64,000 nt of DNA from Phaeosaccion multiseriatum (GCA_965112735.1 OZ218960.1:1550001-1614000), one strand, 5' to 3'. Shown: positions 23,917 to 37,031, counted from the stretch's first letter. Numbers and translations: made by a program. The notes: a model not told the origin generated them from the letters alone.

Positions 23917-26900
23917 CTCCTCTCGTTGTGTAGAGAGAGAGAGGGGAAGATCCTGCCTGCCTGCCCATATACCTACCCATAGGCCTCCCCATTTACCTCT
24001 GCCCATATACCTACCCATATGCCTCTGTCCATATACCTCTACCCATAGGCCTCTGCCCATATCCCGCTGCCCATATACCTCTGCCCATATTCCTCTGCTC
24101 ATATGCCTCTGCCCATATGCCTCTGCCCATATTCCTCTGCTCATATGCCTCTGCTCATATGCCTCTGTCCATATGCCTCTGTCCATATACCTCTACCCAT
24201 AGGCCTACCCATTCACCTCTGCCCATATACCTATACCCATAGGCCTACCCATATACCTCTGCCCATAAACCTACCCATAGGCCTCTTCCCATATGCCTCT
24301 ACCCATATACCTCTGCCCATAAACCTACCCATATACCTCTGTCCATAAGCCTCTGTCCATATACCTCTACCCATAGGCCTACCCATAGGCCTACCCATAT
24401 ACCTCTGCCCCTATACAATGTCTGTACCTCTGCCCTCATTGACTGACTGCAGCGCCTCACCTTTGTCCTTCGGCCGTCAAGACAGAGTTTGGCCCCTGCG
24501 TGCACCCCCTGCGTAATGAGTCGCTCCACTCGCCCCACGGCAGCCTGAAGGGGATGGGGGGGCAGGGGGAGAGGTGGGGAGGGGGTGAAGGAGGAACATG
24601 TGTTACGTACTGTTAAGTAATGAAGACCAGGTTGGGGGGGGGGGGGGCAAGCAGGGGCAAGCAGGGGCAAGCAGGGGCAAGCAACCCTCCAGGGAGTACA
24701 CAATGACAATGATGCTTTTCCTGCTTGTCCCTTCTTTCTCTCCTCTGTCGCTTGACTCTTTTCATCTCCCCCTCTCCCTCCTTCCCTCCCTCCCCCACCC
24801 CCACCCCACCCCACCTCACCCCCCCCCCTCCCTCCGCCCCTCCCTCCGTCCTTCCTTCCCTCCCTCCCCCCCTCCCTCCCTCCCTCCCTCCCTCGTTCCC
24901 TCCCCCCCCCCCCCCCTTCTCTTACCTCCGATATCAACGGTCCCACGTCAGTATTGGGGTCCATGCCCCCCCCAACCCTGAGCCCCTTTGCTGCAGCAAC
25001 AAGGTCGTCCATCATGCCCTCTGCCTCCCCCACAAACACCGCCACGGAGAGCGCCATACAGCGCTGACCCGCAGCACCGAAGGCCGCCCCTGAACATGTA
25101 AGGGAATTGCATGCATTTAGGAATGCCATATAATAAAAGTCAGTGAAAAGGTCCTTTCAATAAAGGGGAACACATGTACTGCTGGTCCCGCGAGCTTTGG
25201 CGGTTTGGTCTCTAATGGAGCGTGTCGATGTCGATATTGAAAATAGATCGGCATTGAGATACAGATGATTGAGGCAAACAAACAAACCTGAAATTGAACC
25301 TGCACTGCACCCGAAACCGACAAAGTGAACTGGCAGCTGACACTCACCGACGAGGGCCTTGACAGTCGCTTCTCGGTCTGCATCGGGCATGATGACGGCA
25401 TGATTCTTGGCACCGAGGTTGGCCTGCACTCGCTTGCCTGTTCGGGTCGCTCTGAGGGAAGGAGGGGAGGGGAGGGGGAGGGAAGGGGAGGGTGGGATGA
25501 ATCAATGAATTGATCAATCAATCAATCGGAATGAATCAATCAATTGATCAATCAATCAATCGGAATGAATAAATGAATTGATGAATCAATCAATCGGAAT
25601 GAATAAATGAATTGATGAATCAATCAATCGGAATCATCCACTCGACGCCCCCCCTCCCTCCCCTCTCCTCCCTCCACCCACCGATCAAAGATGTGTTCAC
25701 CAGCGCTGTTGCTGCCCACGAAGGAGATGGCCTTGACCTGCGGCGAGTTCAGTTCACAAGTCATTGAAGGAGTGGTTTCAGTTTCACTTCAGAGCACCCT
25801 TCGAGCACAATTTCAGTTTAGGACCCTTTTTTTATCCTTCGTGACTGGGCACCAACATTTCACATGTTTGTGACAACACATTAACAGATAAACATATACG
25901 ATACGATACATTATACAAGCAATAACATGATACACTCATGGTATACAGAAACTAAACTCCAACCTCCCAACTGAACCTCCAAGTCCAAAAGTCCAATAAA
26001 CTGAAACTCGCACCTCCTTGGCGTCGCAGAGGAAGTCAACGGTTCTGTTCTCCCCATGAATCACGTTCAGCACCCCGGGGGGTAGTCCTGCCTTCACTGT
26101 CAGCTCGGCTGATGGATGGCAGTAGATGGGGGGGGGGGGGGGTGTAAGGACAAGAGGGTAGGCAGGGGAGGGTGTCAGGAAGGACGCTCGTACATACACA
26201 CACACAAATGCACACGCACGCGCGCACGCACACAATATACACACATACACACACGTACACTGTCTCCTCTGCTCTGCTTCCTCCATCACTCTTCCCTCCC
26301 CCGCCCCTCTCTCTCCCCCCTCCTTGCTGCCTCCTCTGCTCTGCCTCCACCCTCCCTCCCTCCCTCCCTCACCCCCTCTCTCTTCTCCTTCTCTGAGGCA
26401 AGCCCGATGCCTCCCACCCAGTCACTCACCGAGCATCATCATCGCTCCAGGAACTTTCTCTGACGGTTTCAGAACCTTAACGTCAGGAGGCGGAGGCGGA
26501 GGAGGAGGAGGAGGAGGAGGAGGAGGAGGAGGAGGAGGAGGAGGAGACAGACCGCAGGACGGCAGTGGATGGCAATGCTTTGTTGTCAGGGGCAGGAAGG
26601 GAACGATTCCGACATGAATCGGTTGGGCTTAGTCGGACGGGGGGGATGGCAGCTGATGGGGTATGTGTGAGTAGGGCATGGGGCTTTCTCTTACCATGGT
26701 GTTTCCCGCCACAATCGCTAGGGGAAACATCCACTGATTGCGTGCGTGCGTGCGTGCGTGCGTCCGTGCGTGCGTGCGTGAGGAGAAGCGAGGAACGCAG
26801 CACGGGCGGGTGATACTCGTCAGCGGCAGAAGGGTTCTCAAGGGGGGGGGGAATGCCTTCCCTCCCTCTCTCATTCACTCACTTACTCAGTCACGCACTC

Positions 26901-29900
26901 CCTCCCTCCCTCCCTCCCCCCTCACTCACTCACTCACTCACTCATTCTTCCCTCCTCACTCACTCATTCACTCACTCACTCAGTCACGCACTCACTCACT
27001 CACTCCCTCCCCCCTCACTCACTCACTCACTCACTCGCTCACTCACTCCCTCACACACACACTCCCTCACTCATTCACTCACTCACTCACCATCGGGATC
27101 ATGGCAGGGAAGTTGAAAGGGCAGATCCCCGCAGTCACTCCGAGAGGCTGGCGAAAGCTCACCTGTATTGCCGGTGAGGTCATCAGATCAGCAGCAGTTG
27201 GTGATACAGCAGAGAGTGATTTTGTTAGGTCACAGTGTAAGAGGGTCGAGAGTGTAGGAGAGAGTGAAAAAGTGTCGAGAGAGTGTAAGGTCATCGATTG
27301 TTAAAGCGTCGAGAAAACCGGGCTGGCGAAAGCTCGCCTGTAAGTCAGATGAGCAGTAGCAGCAGCAGTTGGTGATACAACAGTGAGAGCAGGACACACG
27401 CGAAGGGGGGGAAGGGGGGATGGCAGCTGAAGGGCGGGGGGGGGAACCTTCAAGGCCTCATCCAACGTGCGTGTGTGTATGTGTGTGTGTGTGTATGTGT
27501 ATGCATGCATGTGTGTGAGTGTGTGTGTGTGAGCGCGTGTGTGTGAGTGTGTGTATGTGTATATGTATGTGCGTGTGTGCATATGCATGTGTGTGAGTGT
27601 GTGCGTCACGTACGGTGTCGAGATGTTGCGCCAAGCCCCCCAGGGTCTCGCCCATGAGAGAAGGTGCAACCCCACACGCCGCCTCCACCACTGCGAAGAC
27701 AGAGTGTCAGGACAGAGGGGTCCGGGGTGTCAGGACAGAGGTCAGGACAGAGGGGTGAAGAGTGTCAGGACAGAAGGGTGAGGAGTGTCAGGACAGAAGG
27801 GTGAGGAGTGTCGGGATAGGGGGAGGGTGTCAGGACAGAGGGAGGGTGTCAAGACAGACGGAGGATGTCAGAACAGAAGAAGGGTGTCAGCACCTGACCG
27901 ACTCTATGCAATGGCTTACAGTTACGCGGTTAACCAAAAAAAATTATTTCATCAATATCGAGTCCATAAATGAAATCGAAATCGAAAGCTTCTGTGCTTA
28001 CTCCAATGGAGTCGCGTCTGAAGACTCAACTCCCCCTCCCGCCCTCTGTAAAACCGAAATTCAAAACTCACCCTCGAGGCCTCTGAAAACGTCGCCCCTT
28101 GCATCCTCGAGGGTTTTGCCGTTCTCTATGGTTATCCGCTGGGCAAGCTCAGGCGTACTCTCTCTACATACAGCAGACAGGAAAGAGGAAGGGAGGCGTG
28201 GTTCGAGGCATATGGGGAGAGGGCGAGAGGGTTAGAGGAGTATGGGGCGGGGAGGAGAGGGATAGAGGCATATCGCACGGGAAAGTACATGCCCCCTCTG
28301 GTACCATCTGCGCTGCCGAACGGCGAAGAAGTGTGCCCGCCCTGGGGGTACTCCCCAGACGCGTCAAAGAACAAAGAATGGCGATGAACACAGTGACTGT
28401 AACTGTATGTGACTGTATGTAACCGTATGTAACTGTATGTAACTGTGTATGTACCCTTACGTACCGAACTAGCCGCTGCAACTTGAGCATGATCCTCTGT
28501 CTCTGTTGCACCGGCACATGTCTCCACGTCTTGAAAGCGGTCTGCAGCAGTTGGTGATACACAGACAGCAGTTGCCGATATGACAGTTGGCGACACAGCA
28601 GTTTATCAAACAGCAGTTGGTGATACATCAAAGCTCTCTCTCTCTCTCTCTACTCCTTCTCTACTCAGTAGCCTCAAGGCGTGCCTGTCCACCGTATGGC
28701 AGCCCCTCGCCCCCCGCCCCTCACCATATGCCTCCACCATATGCCTCCCAGTCCCTCCCCATAGGCCTCTCTTTGCTCTCCCTATCTACCGGCCTCTCTT
28801 CCCCCCCCTCTCTCCCTCTCGCTTCATCTCTCCCTCCCCTCAGGCCTCCGATGTCCCTCCCTCCTGCCCCTCCCCCCCCCCTCACCACCACCTATTTGCC
28901 TCTACTCTCCCCCCTTCCCTCTGCCTGTCTCCCTCCCCTTTCCCTCTCTCCTTTCTCCCTCTCTCCCTCCCTCGCTCCTTCCTTCCTTCCTTCCTTCCTT
29001 CTCTCTCCCTTTCTCCCTCTCTCCCTCCCTCTCTCCTTCCCCGTCTGCTGCCTGCCTGCCTGCCTCTCACCTCTGCGGCAGCCACGGCTGCTTCCATCTC
29101 CTCTACAGTGCTGTGGGGCACGGCACATACGAGCTCCTGAAGTCAAAGGGAGGGGGGGGGGCGAGGCTTAGTCACTCACACATCAAGAACAGGGGAAACT
29201 CTATTACTATTGCTACTCCTCCTCCTCCTCCTCCTCCTCCTACCACTATACCACCACCACCACCACCACCACCACCATCACCATCACCACCACCATCTCC
29301 ACCATCAACAGCATCAACCATCACAATCACCGCCACCACCATCACTACATCACTACCTCCACTACTACTACTGAGGAGGGAGTCAAATCGGCGTACTTGT
29401 GTGGCCGGGTTGAGCACGTTGGTCCACTCCGACGTGCTGGAGGCCTGAGCCTGACCTCCGATGAAGTTCGAGACACGGGACTGGGGGAGAACGAAGCGAC
29501 AAAGGCGGGAGGGGTGTGGGGGGGGGGGTGAGTAAGTAGAGAGACACTTAGAAAAGAACAAAGCGACACTCACTCACGCACGCACTGACTCGAAGACAGA
29601 AGTGAGAGAGTGGTGGGGTAGGGTGGGGGGATGAGGTGTGTGTGTGTGTGAGTGAGTGAGTGAGTGAGTGAGTGAAGAGCGGCTTCTTAAGGAGAGAGGG
29701 GGCGGGGTTGGTAGTGGAAGCATGGATGCGTTTGTGGATAGAGAGAGAATAGAGGAGGACGATGAAGCGACACAAGCGGGAGCGAGAGAGCGGAGGGCGA
29801 GGGGAAAGGGGGGGTGGAGTGGGGTGTGTGTCAGTGAGTAGAGAGCTCACTCCCAGAAGAACTCTTCAACAACAAAAGACAGAGCACAGGAACCGCGTAC

Positions 29901-30023
29901 CGGTGTTGAATAGTACCGAATACGGGCTCCTTGTAACCTCCCTCCTGCCGCTGTGCTTCTTACTCTAGCTGTCGCCCTACTGCTGAGCTTTCTACCCGCC
30001 CTCCATACGAAGGAAGGAGGCAT
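22219..30023 (-). CDS. Methylmalonate-semialdehyde dehydrogenase (CoA-acylating), mitochondrial, seventeen exons, 547 aa
   Basis: Exons: 30023-29901, 29480-29397, 29136-29071, 28541-28465, 28163-28072, 27690-27614, 27162-27091, 26733-26695, 26475-26430, 26108-26014, 25737-25682, 25451-25348, 25089-24926, 24544-24461, 23775-23607, 23441-23374, 22446-22219. All phases agree, and 547 residues fits the family. The enzyme oxidises malonate and methylmalonate semialdehydes to acetyl- or propionyl-CoA in valine and pyrimidine breakdown. Exon 1 is an Arg/Ser-rich presequence ending RIRYYSTP, typical of mitochondrial import. Family landmarks are [33 protein letters not shown], the catalytic QRCMALS (Cys about 321), EVFGPVL and the C-terminal [19 protein letters not shown]. 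The last 30 residues are a Gly/Ser extension not typical of the family. Several introns hold satellites, and the acceptor of exon 4 lies inside the dispersed GTATCACCAACTG element. Confidence 0.95.
22449..22991. repeat. (GGGA)n array, about 540 bp
   Basis: On the transcribed strand it is (TCCC)n ending beside the CACAG acceptor of the last MMSDH exon. A (GTGA)n array continues from about 23000 to 23350 on the + strand. Confidence 0.95.
23960..24415. repeat. 14-bp minisatellite (GCCTCTGCCCATAT and variants)
   Basis: Degenerate tandem units with T/C changes lie in the MMSDH intron between exons 14 and 15. A related stretch occurs at 28728-28790 in another MMSDH intron. Confidence 0.85.
27148..27395. 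repeat. Duplicated segment with exon start, acceptor and dispersed element
   Basis: About 75 bp beginning GGCTGGCGAAAGCTC at 27147 recurs, diverged, from 27321. Each copy holds the 5' end of MMSDH exon 7, a candidate acceptor and one GTTGGTGATAC element (27195-27207 and 27366-27378). Only the copy at 27162 continues into a full exon. Confidence 0.75.
28548..28626 (-). other. Cluster of four dispersed elements forming a 3' splice site
   Basis: Exact copies lie at 28560-28548 and 28626-28614 (transcribed strand GTATCACCAACTG), with degenerate copies at 28568-28580 and 28584-28596. The last copy continues CTGCAG, and this CAG (28544-28542) is the acceptor of MMSDH exon 4: splicing here is in phase and gives [15 protein letters not shown], which fits the family. 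Confidence 0.8.
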
Positions 30024-30279
30024 CCCCTGAAACCTCTCCGAGAGGCTGCTCCTTCGATATAAAATTTCTGCTCTGGACCTTGACAGTAAACCAACAAAGA
30101 GGAAGTGGACACAACGCCTATGACCACATCAGTCCAGCACAAGACAAAGAAATGTTGCTGGCCAATAAGAAGAGGAAAGAGCAGCCTTCGAGGAAAGCCG
30201 TTTACCATCTGTGAGTAGAGAGTATTACAACTTTCAAAGGGACAATACAATAAATAAGTAATAAGTCAATAAACCACAC

Positions 30280-32474
30280 TTAGCTGACTTTCACACCACC
30301 ACCACCCCCACCCTTTGTGGCGCCGCTATTTTTCCTACTGCTGCTACTCCTACTCCGACTCCTATTCCTCCTCGGCGACCGCACAGTCGCGAGGACGTGC
30401 GGAGAGGCCTTCCACACACCCGTCATATAGCAAACACGCACACACAGCATGTCCCTCAGCATGCACAGAGGCATGGTGATCACGTCTAGCTTGGATGAGA
30501 TGAGTTTCGAACCTGGGACTTCCTCCCAGTTCACCTCCACCTCCTGGATGTGTGTGTGTGTGTGTGTGGGTGTGGGTGTGTGTGGGTGTGTGTGGGTGTG
30601 TGTGTGTGTATGTATGTGCGTGTGCGTGTGTGTGTATGTACGTGCGTGTGTGTATGTATGCACGTGTGTGTGTATGTCGGTATGTCGGTGCAGGGGTACG
30701 TCACGGGGAGGAGGGTGGGGAGAAGGAGGGTGGGGGGGGGGGGAGGAGGAGAAGGAGCGAGGGGGGAGGAAGGGGAGAAGGAGGAGGAGGAGGGGGGGGG
30801 GGTGGGAGGAGGAGGAGGAGGAGGTGGAGGAGGTGGAGGAAGAAGAAGAAGAGGAGGAGTGGTGATCAGGGGTGCAGGATTGTAAACAGTGGAAACCATC
30901 GAGGTAAATTTTTCTCTGCTGTGGTGGTCTGATGCCAGACGCTTCACCAAGCCTACGGAGCTCAGTCACAGGGCTCTGAGTCACAGGGCTCGGTTCGGGC
31001 TGCAACGGCGTCAAATCGGCCTCTCCGACTGTCACGCCAGCCCGGGGGTCGCTTCGTCCCTCTCTTCTTTCCCGCTCCCCCTCCCTCTCTCCCTCCCTCC
31101 CTCCCTCCCTCCCTCCCCTTCCTCCCCTCCCTCACCGTCATCGGAATGTCGAGAATCTCGCAGAGATGCACAAGCTCAATGTCGAAGGCCCATCGCTCGA
31201 GATGGATGGAGTCGAAGAGGACATAGGCGCTGTCTCGTGTAAAGAGCTTGAAGCCGCATTGGGTATCCCGGATGGTCCTGCCGTTACGGTCGTTACACAA
31301 GTACATATGCCCATACAGAGAGAGGAGGAGAGAGGGCAGGAGGAAATAGAGCGCGAGAGGGGGGCAGAGATAAGAGGGGGAGAGGAGATCATGACATAGA
31401 GAGCGAGAGAGAAGAGAGAGAGCAAGGGGGGAGAGAGAGGGAGAGGGAGAGAGAAAAACGAAGGAGGAAAGGAGAGCAAGGAAGGTTCCAAGGAAGGTTC
31501 GTAAGAGTTTACTTCCGTCAGAGCGGCCACGTAGGAAAGGGGTGGAGCAGGCACATCCAACCCTACGCACCCCCCATCCCCCCCCCCACACACATGCGCA
31601 CACATGCGCACACATACGCACACTCATGCACACACGAACACACATGCTCACACACGCACGCACACACGCACACACATGCACACGCACACACGCACACACG
31701 CACACACGCACACACACACGAACGAACGGACCTGCTGCACAGGATTGACACTGCAAGGTGAAAGCCGTTCATCATCAGCGTGCGGTACCACGACCTCTGA
31801 ACAAGGGGGGGGAGGAGGGGAGGGAGGGGAGGGGAGGGGAGGGAGGAGGGGAGGGAGGGGAGGGAGGGGAGGGAGGAGGGGGGGGGAAGAGGAGGGGAGG
31901 GGAAGAGGAGGGGAGGGGAAGAGGAGGGGAAGAGGAGGGGAAGAGGAGGGGAAGAGGAGGGGGGAGAGGAGGGGAGGAGGAGGGGAAGAGGAGGGGGAAG
32001 AGGAGGGGGAGCGGAAGGTCAGGCGTCGGGTCGGGTTGTGGCGCGTGAGGGAAGTATGCCTCCACTTGACAAGGAGGGAAGGGCTATAGGCGTGCATGTG
32101 TGTGTGTGGTGTGCGTGTGTGTGGGTGGGTGTGTGCGTGTTATTCCCTCTTACTTTTGCCACTGCCTCTGACTGCAGGTGTGCTCGACTGCCCATGGCCA
32201 CGCCGAAGCGTCCGTTGCCCTGCCCCATGAGCCGCTCAGTCTCTCTTAGGCGCTCCAGCAACCGCGTGGCGTCATCTATTTGAGTCGCTCTGTTCATTGC
32301 AAGGAGGAGGAGAAGGAGGAGGAGGAGGAGGAGGAGGAGGAGGAGGAGGAGGAGAAGGAGGAGGAGGAGGAGGAGGAGGAGGAGAAGGAGGAGAAGGAGG
32401 AGGAGGAGGAGGAGGAGGAGGAGGAGGAGGAGGAGGAGGAGGAGGAGGAGGAGGAGGAGGAGGAGGAGAAGGAG

Positions 32475-32509
<35 letters not shown>

Positions 32510-32593
32510 GAGGGGCAGAAAAACTTTAGGACCAAGGCTTGCACTAGTGAGCGGAAGCCCAAAGGAAACACGCCCGTACACACGCAAGTACCC

Positions 32594-32653
<60 letters not shown>

Positions 32654-32980
32654 GCGCGCGCACACACACGCACACACACACGCACACACATACACACGCA
32701 CACACATACACACGCACTTCTCCCCTTACCCGTCGCCATCGGCCATGAGGCCGTACTCCCCCCGCATACGGAGCATCCCCTTACGGACAGCGGCACCTTT
32801 GCCCTGTGAGAGGGGGGGGGGTGATGGCGAGGGACGGGCATCACAAGGTACGACACATCACAAGTGATCGGCATGGAAGGTATGAAAGGGGGCGGATCGG
32901 ACAGGGGGAGGGGGGCGAAACAGAAGAGGGCGACGGAGGGAGGGGCGAACGAGGCGAGAAAGGGGAGAGAGATAAGAGAG

Positions 32981-33014
<34 letters not shown>

Positions 33015-33562
33015 CGAGAGGAAGAAGACAGACTGCTATAGACTGCCATCTGGCCCTTGTGGGCCGTGCAGTGCGTCCACCGCTCATGTTCGTGGCCTCA
33101 CGCGTTGGCCCTCCTCCTCCTCCTCCTCCACCTCCTCCTCCTCCTCCTCCTCCTCCCACCTCTCCCCTCCTCCCCCTCCTCCTCCATTCTCTCCCCTCCC
33201 CCCTTCTCTCCCCTCCTCCTCCTCCTCCTCCCTCCTCTCCCCTCCCCCCTCCCCCTCCTCCTCCTCCCTCCTCTCCCCTCTCCCCTCCCCCTCCTCTCCC
33301 CTCCCCCTCTCGTCCCTCTCCTCCTCTTTGCCTCCCCTCCCCCCATCCCTCCCCCCCTCCCCTCCCTCCCTCCCTCCCTCCCTCCCCTCGCCCCTCCGTA
33401 CCTGGTTGCCGTGCAGTCTACACAGCCTCACCACGTCTGTTCCGTAGCGCTGCACATAGCCATACACCACCCCGGCAGTGTCGTCGCTGGATCCGTCGTC
33501 CACCACAAGCACCTCGTAGGTAAAGCTCCTTGTTTGGGGTGCAGCGGGACACCCAAGCAGGG

Positions 33563-33600
<38 letters not shown>

Positions 33601-34544
33601 ATACCCAAGCAGGGGAAAGGGGCACCCAAAACAAGGGCAGAGAATACACGCGCAAGGGCAGGGTCGGGGGTTGGTGCGACCCGGGAGGGGGAGAATGGTA
33701 TACACGCTAATCAGAGGCAGGAGCAGGAGTCAAGGATAGGGGATACCCAAGCAGGGGAAGGGGTGAGGGACAGGGGGAAGGTGGGGAAGACTCACTCGTC
33801 CTTCTTGTGCTGCCCCTCCAGGTAGGCCAGCGTGTCATCCATCATGGATGGCAGCCGATCTCGCTCGTTGTAGGCAGGAATGACCACACTCAGGACCTTG
33901 GTGGGGGGGGCGTCGAGGCGGGGGAAGGCTGTAACGCGCTCACGAGAGGTTTCGCTGTTGTGGTTGTTGGAGGGGCGAAGGAGACAAAGGTAGGGATTAG
34001 GGGAGCGGGGAGGGGGAGGGGGAGGAGGAGGAGGAGGAGGAGGAGGAGGAGGGGAGAGGTGGGAGAAGGAGGAGGGGGAGGAGGAGGAGGTGGAGGAGGA
34101 GGAGGAGGAGGAGGAGGAGGAGGAGGAGGAGGAGGAGGAGGAGGAGGAGGAGGAGGAGGAGGAGGAGGAGGAGGAGGAGGAGGAGGAGGAGGAGGAGGAG
34201 GAGGAGGAGCAGCAGCAGCCGTCAGGAGGGGTGCTCAACTTTCACACAGGAAAAACACTGAAGTCCTGCCCTATACAGAAACCGAAAGCTCTCTTCCCAC
34301 TCGCTCACTCACTCATTCACTCATGCACCACTCACTCGCTCACTCACTCACTCGCTCGGCCATCACTCACTCACCTCCCCCCTGGCTCCTGCCTAAACAC
34401 ATCCTCACTCGGGTGCTCCATTCGATTCCTCCTGTTCGCGACAAGGAAAGGATGCAGCAGCCACATGACGCCTCTATATAGCCCTAGCAGTAGGACTACA
34501 GTCACTGCAGCTATTTGGGGCCCCTCCAGCCGTCCCGATGACAT
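30280..34544 (-). CDS. ALG5: Dolichyl-phosphate beta-glucosyltransferase (ALG5-type), eight exons, 378 aa
   Basis: Exons: 34544-34375, 33954-33796, 33528-33402, 32803-32730, 32289-32154, 31796-31732, 31277-31136, 30543-30280. Phases agree. The enzyme transfers glucose from UDP-glucose to dolichyl phosphate at the ER membrane, making the donor for N-glycan glucosylation. An N-terminal membrane helix (about 11-30) precedes a GT2 fold: [15 protein letters not shown] (78-92), [12 protein letters not shown] (116-127), [11 protein letters not shown], a DxD-like motif at 174-176 (ADGDG), [19 protein letters not shown] and [13 protein letters not shown] (246-258), which is a signature of this family. 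The C-terminal tail is Arg/Ser- then Gly-rich. The start at 34544 was chosen because it puts the anchor at the N-terminus as in ALG5; the frame stays open upstream to 35039, so a longer start is possible. Most introns end in (TCC)n or (CA)n tracts. Confidence 0.9.
32300..32660. repeat. (GGA)n then (CA)n microsatellites
   Basis: GGA repeats at 32306-32512 and CA repeats at 32596-32712 lie in the ALG5 intron before exon 5. The transcribed strand carries (TCC)n next to the acceptor at 32291-32290. Confidence 0.9.
34018..34211. repeat. (GGA)n microsatellite
   Basis: The tract is (TCC)n on the transcribed strand in ALG5 intron 1, upstream of the acceptor at 33956-33955. Confidence 0.95.
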
Positions 34545-35167
34545 TGCCGACAAGCCCCCTCCGCCTCCTCCCTTGCTCCCCACGCTGCTGCTGCTACCGA
34601 CCTTCCACTGAAACTTTGCAGGAATGAGATCACCTACTGCCAGCGCGAATATGGATCCCTTCTGCTGTTGCTGCTGCTGCGCCGAGACGAAGGAGGGGGG
34701 GGAGCAGCTGCTCGCCCCGAGAGGCGGCTGCTCCTCCTCCTGCCGCTGCCCCTGCTGCCGATGCTGCCGCGCCCGCCCGTGGCCTCTCCGGACAAGGGAG
34801 AATGAAGCAGAAACCACTGACCGAAGCCTGTTACTCGTCCCCTCCTGTGTTTTGCTGGTGATGCTGCCGTTCGCAAAAGGACTCCAACGGTGCTGGTGTT
34901 TCCCCAGCTTCAACGGCTGCAAATTTCCTCGCCGTCGCGCAGCCTCCCTCACTCTCGCGACTGCTGCTACTCCTTTTCGTTCTACTCTGAAGGATGCTGG
35001 GACGAATGATGCGATCCTCATAGAGATGGAACAAAACAATGGGGGAGCACAAAAACCTAAACCTTTGTTTTTGGCCGTGTGTTGCCATCTGGACAGCTCC
35101 TGTTCCCGATCTTCCGTTGCCTGCTGTTATTATGCCACGATTTTGAAACTTTCGACAACTGTCTCAA
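34545..35167. promoter_or_regulatory. Divergent intergenic region (ALG5-type / peroxiredoxin-like)
   Basis: These 623 bp separate two divergently transcribed genes and should hold both promoters. No clear TATA box or repeated box is visible. A minus-strand frame is open across most of it, so part may be 5' coding sequence of the ALG5 gene. Confidence 0.4.
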
Positions 35168-36973
35168 ATGAAGCAAGGTCTTGCTAGCTTGCTCGCATTG
35201 GCGTGCTGCCTTGTCTGCAAGCCGACATGGTCATCAGCATTTGTTTCTCCTCCCGTATGTAGCAGCAGTAGCAGCAGGATGATGACCTCGAAGCGTGGCA
35301 CCAGCCCAACGATGATGTCGAGCTTAGCAGCAACCGCAGGGGGGCTGCCCAAGTACGAAACGCTCTCCACGATTGACGTACTTAGGGCGGACACAGGGGC
35401 TGCCGTGAAAGTCACAGATGCTTGGAAGCCTCGCCAAGGTGCCCCGGTGAGTGGGTAGAGAGGAGACGTGGCATCGTTAAGAAGAGATCACCGAAAGTGG
35501 GAGGGTAGAGATACATTGATAAAGTGACCCCTTCTTTACAGATACCAGTGTGGTGTAGAGCATAGAGTAGAGAACACATAATGGGGAGGAAGGCTTATCC
35601 TCCCTATCTCTCTCTCTCTCTCTCTCTCTCTCTGACAATTGGGATGGCTTGCTTCTCTGGCTCCTTTCCTCGCTCGCACACAACAGGTTGTCGTAGCCTT
35701 CTTCACGCACTTCGGTGACTTCAACAGGTATCAATGCTCTCGTCGCTATTGTTCTCTATTCTATGCGCACCACTCCCTTTGAAAAAGAGGCCGCACTTAC
35801 TAATCAGTGTCTCTCGTCGTCAACAGTTGGGAGCTGGCCCAGAAGCTTGTTTTCAACAACGACGAGATAGAGAGACGCGGTGCCACGGTGGTAGGCGTGG
35901 GGATTGGAACGCTGGAGGGAGCCCGGCTATTCTCCAGGGAGACTGGGTTTCCTCTGGATCAGCTTCTTGTCGACACCGACGGGACTGCCTACAAAGCCCT
36001 GGACTTCTATCAGGGCTTCCAGGGCGGGGGCCTTCCTGTGCCCTCACCTTACTTAAAATTGCTGCCCATGCTGGCAGGCATCGGCTCGCCCGGGACGATC
36101 AGAGAGGTAAGTTGGTACTGACACATGTACAAGGAGAGAGAGAGAGAGGGAGAGAGGGCTAGGAAAAAGAGAGCGGAAAAGAGACACGCAGAGAGAGAGA
36201 GAGAGAGAGAGAGAAAGAAAGACCTGTGCCTTTGGGTTTGTGTTTCATGCTCGTGGAAAATGGACAACACACACCCATTGGTTTGCTGCAAGCTTTACTG
36301 GTGGGCTTTCGTGTGGTTGGATTGACCTTGCTTGCCTCTTCTCTTCTTGCCCAGGAGGGAAGGCTATCGTAGGTACCACCTAAGGGTAGATTGAAGAAGC
36401 TTTGGAGGGAGAAGGCTACGCTCGACATATAGCTTACCCTCACTTCTCCTTCTCGTGCCACCACTCTGTCCCCCTCCTGCTCCTCCTCCTCCTCCTCCTC
36501 CTCCTCCTCCTCCTCCTCCTCCTCCTCCTCCTCCTCCTCCTCCTCCTCCTCCTCCTCCTCCTCCTCCTCCTCCTCCCCTTCCTCCTTCTCCTACTCCTCC
36601 TACTCCTCCTCCTCCTCCCCCCACACTACCTCCTCCTCCCTACCACTCCCAACAATTATCCTCAAAAGGTTCTCAAGGGATACACTGGAGACAGAGGGGC
36701 GGATGCAGCGTGGACAGGCTCAGTGCTATCGGGAATGGTCCAAAAGGAGCGATTCGACTACCTCGGCACCAAGGGGGCGCGGCCCTTTGAGGTCGCCACG
36801 GTCCGCCTGCAGAACATGGTGAAGATTGTCAAGCAGTGGCCGACCCTCTCCCCTCCCGACAAGGTACCACATTACATGACGTTACATGTCTGCGGGGAGT
36901 TTAGTAGTCACCTAAGAAACTGAAAGTGTCTGTGTATGCGGGGAGTGGGAGGTGGGAGGGCGAGCGAGTTATC

Positions 36974-37031
<58 letters not shown>

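Noticed and set aside
34545-35039. N-terminal extension of the ALG5-type protein
   Set aside because: The frame is open, but the translation is Arg/Gln-rich low complexity and would place about 165 residues before the family's N-terminal membrane anchor.
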